From Mediterraneibacter agrestimuris (lineage in GTDB: Bacteria; Bacillota; Clostridia; Lachnospirales; Lachnospiraceae), in the NCBI RefSeq assembly GCF_943193195.1, contig NZ_CALPDG010000038.1, forward strand, positions 1 through 35,814: a DNA stretch of 35,814 bases. The letters are read 5' to 3'. Numbering within the stretch: position 1 is the first letter of the stretch; every line of letters starts with the position of its first letter. The notes beneath the pieces were generated by a model. The model was not told the DNA's origin and did not search any database. It saw nothing but the letters and a program-made list of their open reading frames with translations. Positions 32,507 through 35,814 of the stretch are shown here, piece after piece. A program made the translations under genes and the position numbers.

Positions 32507-32521
32507 GAAGGGGGAAGAGTC

Positions 32522-33511
32522 GTGAATATGAAAAAGAAAAATCCAATTATAAGTTTCTTTACTTCCCGAGAAGGTATTCTGGCAATTTTTGTCGTGCTCT
32601 TCTTTGTGGTACTTACAGCAACTTCCAATCTGGGATCAGATATGTACTCATTTTTGAAGGACATATCTTACATGATCGTAGGTGGTCTGGCTTTGATGCT
32701 TGTTATTATGCTTGGTGAAATTGATATTTCATCTGGAACGGTGCTTGGTTTGATTGGTTTCTTCACCGGAAATCTGTTGAAAATGGGTGTTCCGATCCCG
32801 ATCGTAGTACTTGTTGCGATGGCAGTGGGAATCGTAAATTCTGCAGTTATCGGATTTATTAATGTAAAATTTAAAGTGCCGTCAATGGTAGTATCACTGG
32901 CAATGGTTAAGCTGCATATCGGCATTTTCCCGTTGCTTCCGAATGCAGGATGGGTATCCAATATACCGAAGGAAATTACGGCTATCGGTAATACAAGAAT
33001 TGCGGGTGTTGTACCGGCAATCCTGATTTTCTCTTTGATCATCCTTGTATTTTTCATCTGGTTTATGAAGTATACAAGATTCGGTAAGAAAATCTATGCG
33101 GTAGGCGGAAGTAAAGATTCTGCAAAGCTGGCAGGTGTCAATACGAATAAGGTTGTGTTTAAGACATTCCTTTTGTCTGGCGCACTTTTGGGAATTACTT
33201 CTATTATGTACTGGCTGCCTGCTTCACAGGTGCAGCCGTCAGGAACAAACGGATTAGAAATGTATTTTATTCCGATCGCAGTTGTAAGTGGTGTAAGTAT
33301 TTTGGGCGGTACAGGTCGTCCGATCGGTATTCTGGTATCAGCTGTATTGATTGCTATGCTCCAGAGAGCATGTATCCTTTGGGGACTTGGAAATTCATGG
33401 CTATATCTGACATATGGTGTTGTTGTGCTGGTTGCGGTATATAGCTCAGTTACAGAGTTTTCATCTATATTTGGTAAAAAAGCGAAGGAATATAAAGGGG
33501 GTGCCGAGTAA
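32522..33511 (+). CDS. CUT2 sugar ABC transporter permease 1
   Basis: The protein has 329 residues and about nine hydrophobic segments. BPD_transp_2 marks include GEIDISSGTVLGLIGF (66-81), INVKFKVPSMVVSLAMV and the coupling region AVGGSKDSAKLAGVNTNKV. A GTG start with GGAAGGGGG upstream is used; an ATG six bases further in is an alternative. Its stop overlaps the next start by one base (TAATG), so the permeases are translated together as a heterodimer. Confidence 0.92.
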   Translation: MNMKKKNPIISFFTSREGILAIFVVLFFVVLTATSNLGSDMYSFLKDISYMIVGGLALMLVIMLGEIDISSGTVLGLIGFFTGNLLKMGVPIPIVVLVAMAVGIVNSAVIGFINVKFKVPSMVVSLAMVKLHIGIFPLLPNAGWVSNIPKEITAIGNTRIAGVVPAILIFSLIILVFFIWFMKYTRFGKKIYAVGGSKDSAKLAGVNTNKVVFKTFLLSGALLGITSIMYWLPASQVQPSGTNGLEMYFIPIAVVSGVSILGGTGRPIGILVSAVLIAMLQRACILWGLGNSWLYLTYGVVVLVAVYSSVTEFSSIFGKKAKEYKGGAE

Positions 33512-34494
33512 TGAAAAAGAAATTACATATTTCAAATAATATGATTTTGTTTGTTATCTTAATTTTGCTGATTATTTTATTCGGTGTACTGATTCCAGAC
33601 GGTATCTTTTTCAACCCATCGGTTCTGATCGGAACAACTTCAGATATTGCTTATCTGGGAATTATGGCTCTGCCAATGACCTTTATCATTCTTACAGCTG
33701 GAATTGATTTATCTGTAGGTTTTTTGATGACTGCATCAGCAATGGTGTTTAGTAAGGTGTTTACAATGACTGAGAGTCTGACGGTGGGGATTATAGCTGC
33801 GCTGGCAGCAGGTATGCTGTTTGGATTTTTAAACGGCATTCTGGTAGCTAAGACAAAGATTCATTCATGGCTGGTTTCATTGGGAACAATGTATATTTTC
33901 CAGAGTGTGACATGGTTTATCGGTGGTTCGCATTCTTATGCGCCGGGAAATGCCCTGATTGATTTTGGAACAGGAAAGATTGCAGGAATCATACCGAATC
34001 AATTGATTATTCTGTTAATTTGTTTTTTGATATTTGAGCTTTTGGATACAAAATCAACCCTTGGAAGATATCTTCATGCGATTGGACATAATGAGTCCGC
34101 GGTAATTTATTCAGGTGTAAATGCAAAAATGATCCAATGTTTGATTTTCGTGATGATGGGTGTCATGTGTGCACTTGCAGGGCTTATGTTCCTTGGAAAG
34201 AGCTGGGAAGTAAATCAGACAACAGGTCTGAATATGAACATCGAGGTGATTACATTGGTTGTTCTTGGCGGAACAAGTGTTGCCGGAGGTGTCGGAAGTG
34301 TCAGAGGAACATTTATTGCAACATTGATCATCGGTGTATTGAAAAAGGGACTTGCTCTTATGGGGATGAGCGGTGATGTATACAATTTCATTCTGGGAGC
34401 AGTGCTTATCGTGGCATTGATCGCATTTGCTTATCTTGAGGTGCGTAAACGTCTTGCAAGCCGGGAGATGGCAGTGAAAAATATGAATGAGTAG
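33511..34494 (+). CDS. CUT2 sugar ABC transporter permease 2
   Basis: The protein has 327 residues and the same fold as its neighbour: ILTAGIDLSVGFLMT (60-74), VAKTKIHSWLVSLGTMYIF, GRYLHAIGHNESAVIYSGVNA (coupling helix) and VVLGGTSVAGGVGSVRGT. It pairs with permease 1. GGGGGTG upstream serves as the ribosome site. The two permeases are diverged copies, as in the rhamnose and autoinducer-2 type CUT2 systems that use two permeases. Confidence 0.92.
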   Translation: MKKKLHISNNMILFVILILLIILFGVLIPDGIFFNPSVLIGTTSDIAYLGIMALPMTFIILTAGIDLSVGFLMTASAMVFSKVFTMTESLTVGIIAALAAGMLFGFLNGILVAKTKIHSWLVSLGTMYIFQSVTWFIGGSHSYAPGNALIDFGTGKIAGIIPNQLIILLICFLIFELLDTKSTLGRYLHAIGHNESAVIYSGVNAKMIQCLIFVMMGVMCALAGLMFLGKSWEVNQTTGLNMNIEVITLVVLGGTSVAGGVGSVRGTFIATLIIGVLKKGLALMGMSGDVYNFILGAVLIVALIAFAYLEVRKRLASREMAVKNMNE

Positions 34495-34525
34495 CAGGGA
34501 TGTCGGGGACGGAAGTGTTACATGA

Positions 34526-34553
34526 ATGTTTAGCGGCAGCGGTCGCTTAACAT
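34526..34553 (+). other. Intercistronic hairpin before the binding-protein gene
   Basis: ATGTTTAGCG (34526-34535) pairs with CGCTTAACAT (34544-34553) with one mismatch and no T-run. Such hairpins often raise the level of the binding-protein mRNA over the permease mRNA by protecting it from decay. Confidence 0.5.
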
Positions 34554-34577
34554 AGAAAAGAAATGGAGGAAAGCGTT

Positions 34578-35756
34578 ATGAAGAACATGAAAAAAGTGGT
34601 GGCAACAGGTATGACTGCATTGATGGTAATATCTATGGCAGCTTGTGGCTCAGGAGGCTCAGGAGAAGGCGGAGATGGTGGAGAACAGCTTAAGATTACA
34701 CTGATTCCGAAGATTCGTCAGGAAGCATTTTGGAATGCTGTTGAATCAGGAGCACAGGCAGCAGCGGATGACTTGAATGTAAAGCTGACTATTCAGGGAG
34801 ATCCGTCAGGATCTAATACAGCAGCAAAACAGGCTACTTATGTTGAGACTGCAACAGAAAAGGGAGAGGATGCCATCTGTTTCGCAGCGTTGGATTCTAA
34901 CACTACAGACGCAGCTTTGCAGAATGCAATGAAAGCAGGAATCAAGGTCGTTGGATTTGATTCTGACCCGGGAGCAGAAGCAAGAGATTATTTTGTAAAT
35001 CAGGCTGATCCGGAAGGAATTGCAGTTGCAGGACTTGATGATATTGCTGCTAAGATGGAAGAAAAGGGATTCACAGCTGATAAGAAGGCTATTGTATATC
35101 TTGTATCTACGAACCCCACAACACCAAACCAGAATACATGGATCGAGTACATCAAGAAAAATTACTTTAGTGATTATGAAATCCCAATGGGAGATGATGG
35201 TGCCATTGATTTTGACGCTGCAAAAGAGCAGACAAAAGCAGGCGGATTTACTGTAAATGATACATATGCACATTTGGACATTAAAGTTGATCCGGATTCA
35301 GAGATTATCTATGGAGCCGACGATTATCAGACTTCCAAGACACAAGTTGGAAACACACTGGCAGCACATCCAGAGACAAATGCGTTGTTTGTATTGACAA
35401 CAAATGCTATTTCAGCAACATACGAGTCAATTACAGAGAAAGGACTTGAAGATAGCTGTATGTTCAATGGCCTTGCAGTTCCTGGAGACTCTGAGCAGTA
35501 TCTTGAGGAAGGTGTAATGACAGAAGTTATTCTGTGGCAGGCATATGACCTTGGATATCTGGCTGTAAATGCAGCAGTAGAGGCAGTAAACGGAGACCTG
35601 ACAGGAGATACATTCGTATCCGAATTATCCGGAAAAGATCAGGTAGAAGGAGTATCTGTATATCCGGAAGAAGGACACAAGATTTCTAATAACGAAATCA
35701 TTCTGGGAAATCCGGCTGTTTTCACACTTGATACAGTTGATAAATTCAAAAGCTGA
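34578..35756 (+). CDS. Sugar-binding lipoprotein of the CUT2 importer, probable rhamnose
   Basis: The protein has 392 residues. A lipoprotein signal ends in the lipobox MAAC with Cys23, followed by a Gly/Ser-rich linker and a periplasmic-binding fold (Peripla_BP_4). Blocks include ITLIPKIRQEAFWNAVESGA, GIKVVGFDSDP and ALFVLTTNAISATYESITEKG. The true start is 34578, since GGAGGAAAG lies inside the open frame from 34563. Ribose, galactose and rhamnose binders share this fold; the adjacent rhaA supports L-rhamnose. The 58 bases after it hold no gene that I can see. Confidence 0.92.
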   Translation: MKNMKKVVATGMTALMVISMAACGSGGSGEGGDGGEQLKITLIPKIRQEAFWNAVESGAQAAADDLNVKLTIQGDPSGSNTAAKQATYVETATEKGEDAICFAALDSNTTDAALQNAMKAGIKVVGFDSDPGAEARDYFVNQADPEGIAVAGLDDIAAKMEEKGFTADKKAIVYLVSTNPTTPNQNTWIEYIKKNYFSDYEIPMGDDGAIDFDAAKEQTKAGGFTVNDTYAHLDIKVDPDSEIIYGADDYQTSKTQVGNTLAAHPETNALFVLTTNAISATYESITEKGLEDSCMFNGLAVPGDSEQYLEEGVMTEVILWQAYDLGYLAVNAAVEAVNGDLTGDTFVSELSGKDQVEGVSVYPEEGHKISNNEIILGNPAVFTLDTVDKFKS

Positions 35757-35814
35757 TTGTATAATGTAAATATACATTAGTAATCCGCATGGGCGCCGCA
35801 TACCCGGAATTGTC

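Noticed and set aside
1-35814. CRISPR array, tRNA, rRNA, prophage or integrative element boundaries
   Set aside because: No regularly spaced repeats, RNA gene signatures, integrase or phage genes were seen.

Overview
The window looks like chromosomal DNA of an anaerobic, spore-forming gut Firmicute, most likely a Lachnospiraceae member. The reasons are moderate-to-low GC, strong GGAGG ribosome sites, spore-coat and SleB-type genes, an Rnf-type redox cluster and a CUT2 sugar transporter under a LacI regulator. No rRNA, tRNA, CRISPR array, phage or intact insertion sequence was seen.

Layout. 0.1-2.4 kb: a hybrid histidine kinase whose C-terminus is a DegV lipid-binding domain. 2.6-7.2 kb: a decayed transposase fragment, a membrane J-like protein with no HPD motif, a GNAT acetyltransferase, a DUF3788 protein and ApbE (flavin transferase). 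7.3-11.6 kb (minus strand): a reduced Rnf-like operon, rnfC-rnfD-rnfG-rnfE-like, with no rnfA or rnfB. ApbE faces it convergently and would attach FMN to its RnfD and RnfG subunits. 11.9-17.6 kb: a GNAT-Ogt fusion, a membrane protein, a short MutS2-like ATPase behind a long leader with a tiny ORF and two terminators, and a class I aminotransferase. 17.8-22.2 kb: a five-gene envelope operon (SleB-type hydrolase, repeat-rich coiled-coil membrane protein, VanW protein, PRC-barrel protein, anchored secreted protein), followed on the other strand by two small CotF-like coat proteins. 23.0-26.2 kb: a class I amidotransferase, a guanylate kinase-like protein, and argG with a probable ArgR-controlled promoter. 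26.5-35.8 kb: an L-rhamnose regulon with a DUF4867 cupin, a LacI regulator, L-rhamnose isomerase, an aldo/keto reductase and a complete ABC importer. Three copies of a GAAAACGTTTTC-type operator tie it together.

The most unusual items are: (1) the reduced Rnf-like complex with a double-motif RnfG and an RnfE protein carrying an RnfA-like tail; (2) the attenuator-like leader ahead of the Smr-less MutS2 paralogue; (3) a 143-bp MITE-like element with 13-bp terminal inverted repeats and 8-bp flanking duplications, plus two related 32-bp palindromes; (4) the kinase-receiver-DegV fusion; (5) the GNAT-Ogt fusion. All calls were made by reading the sequence; no database search was run.
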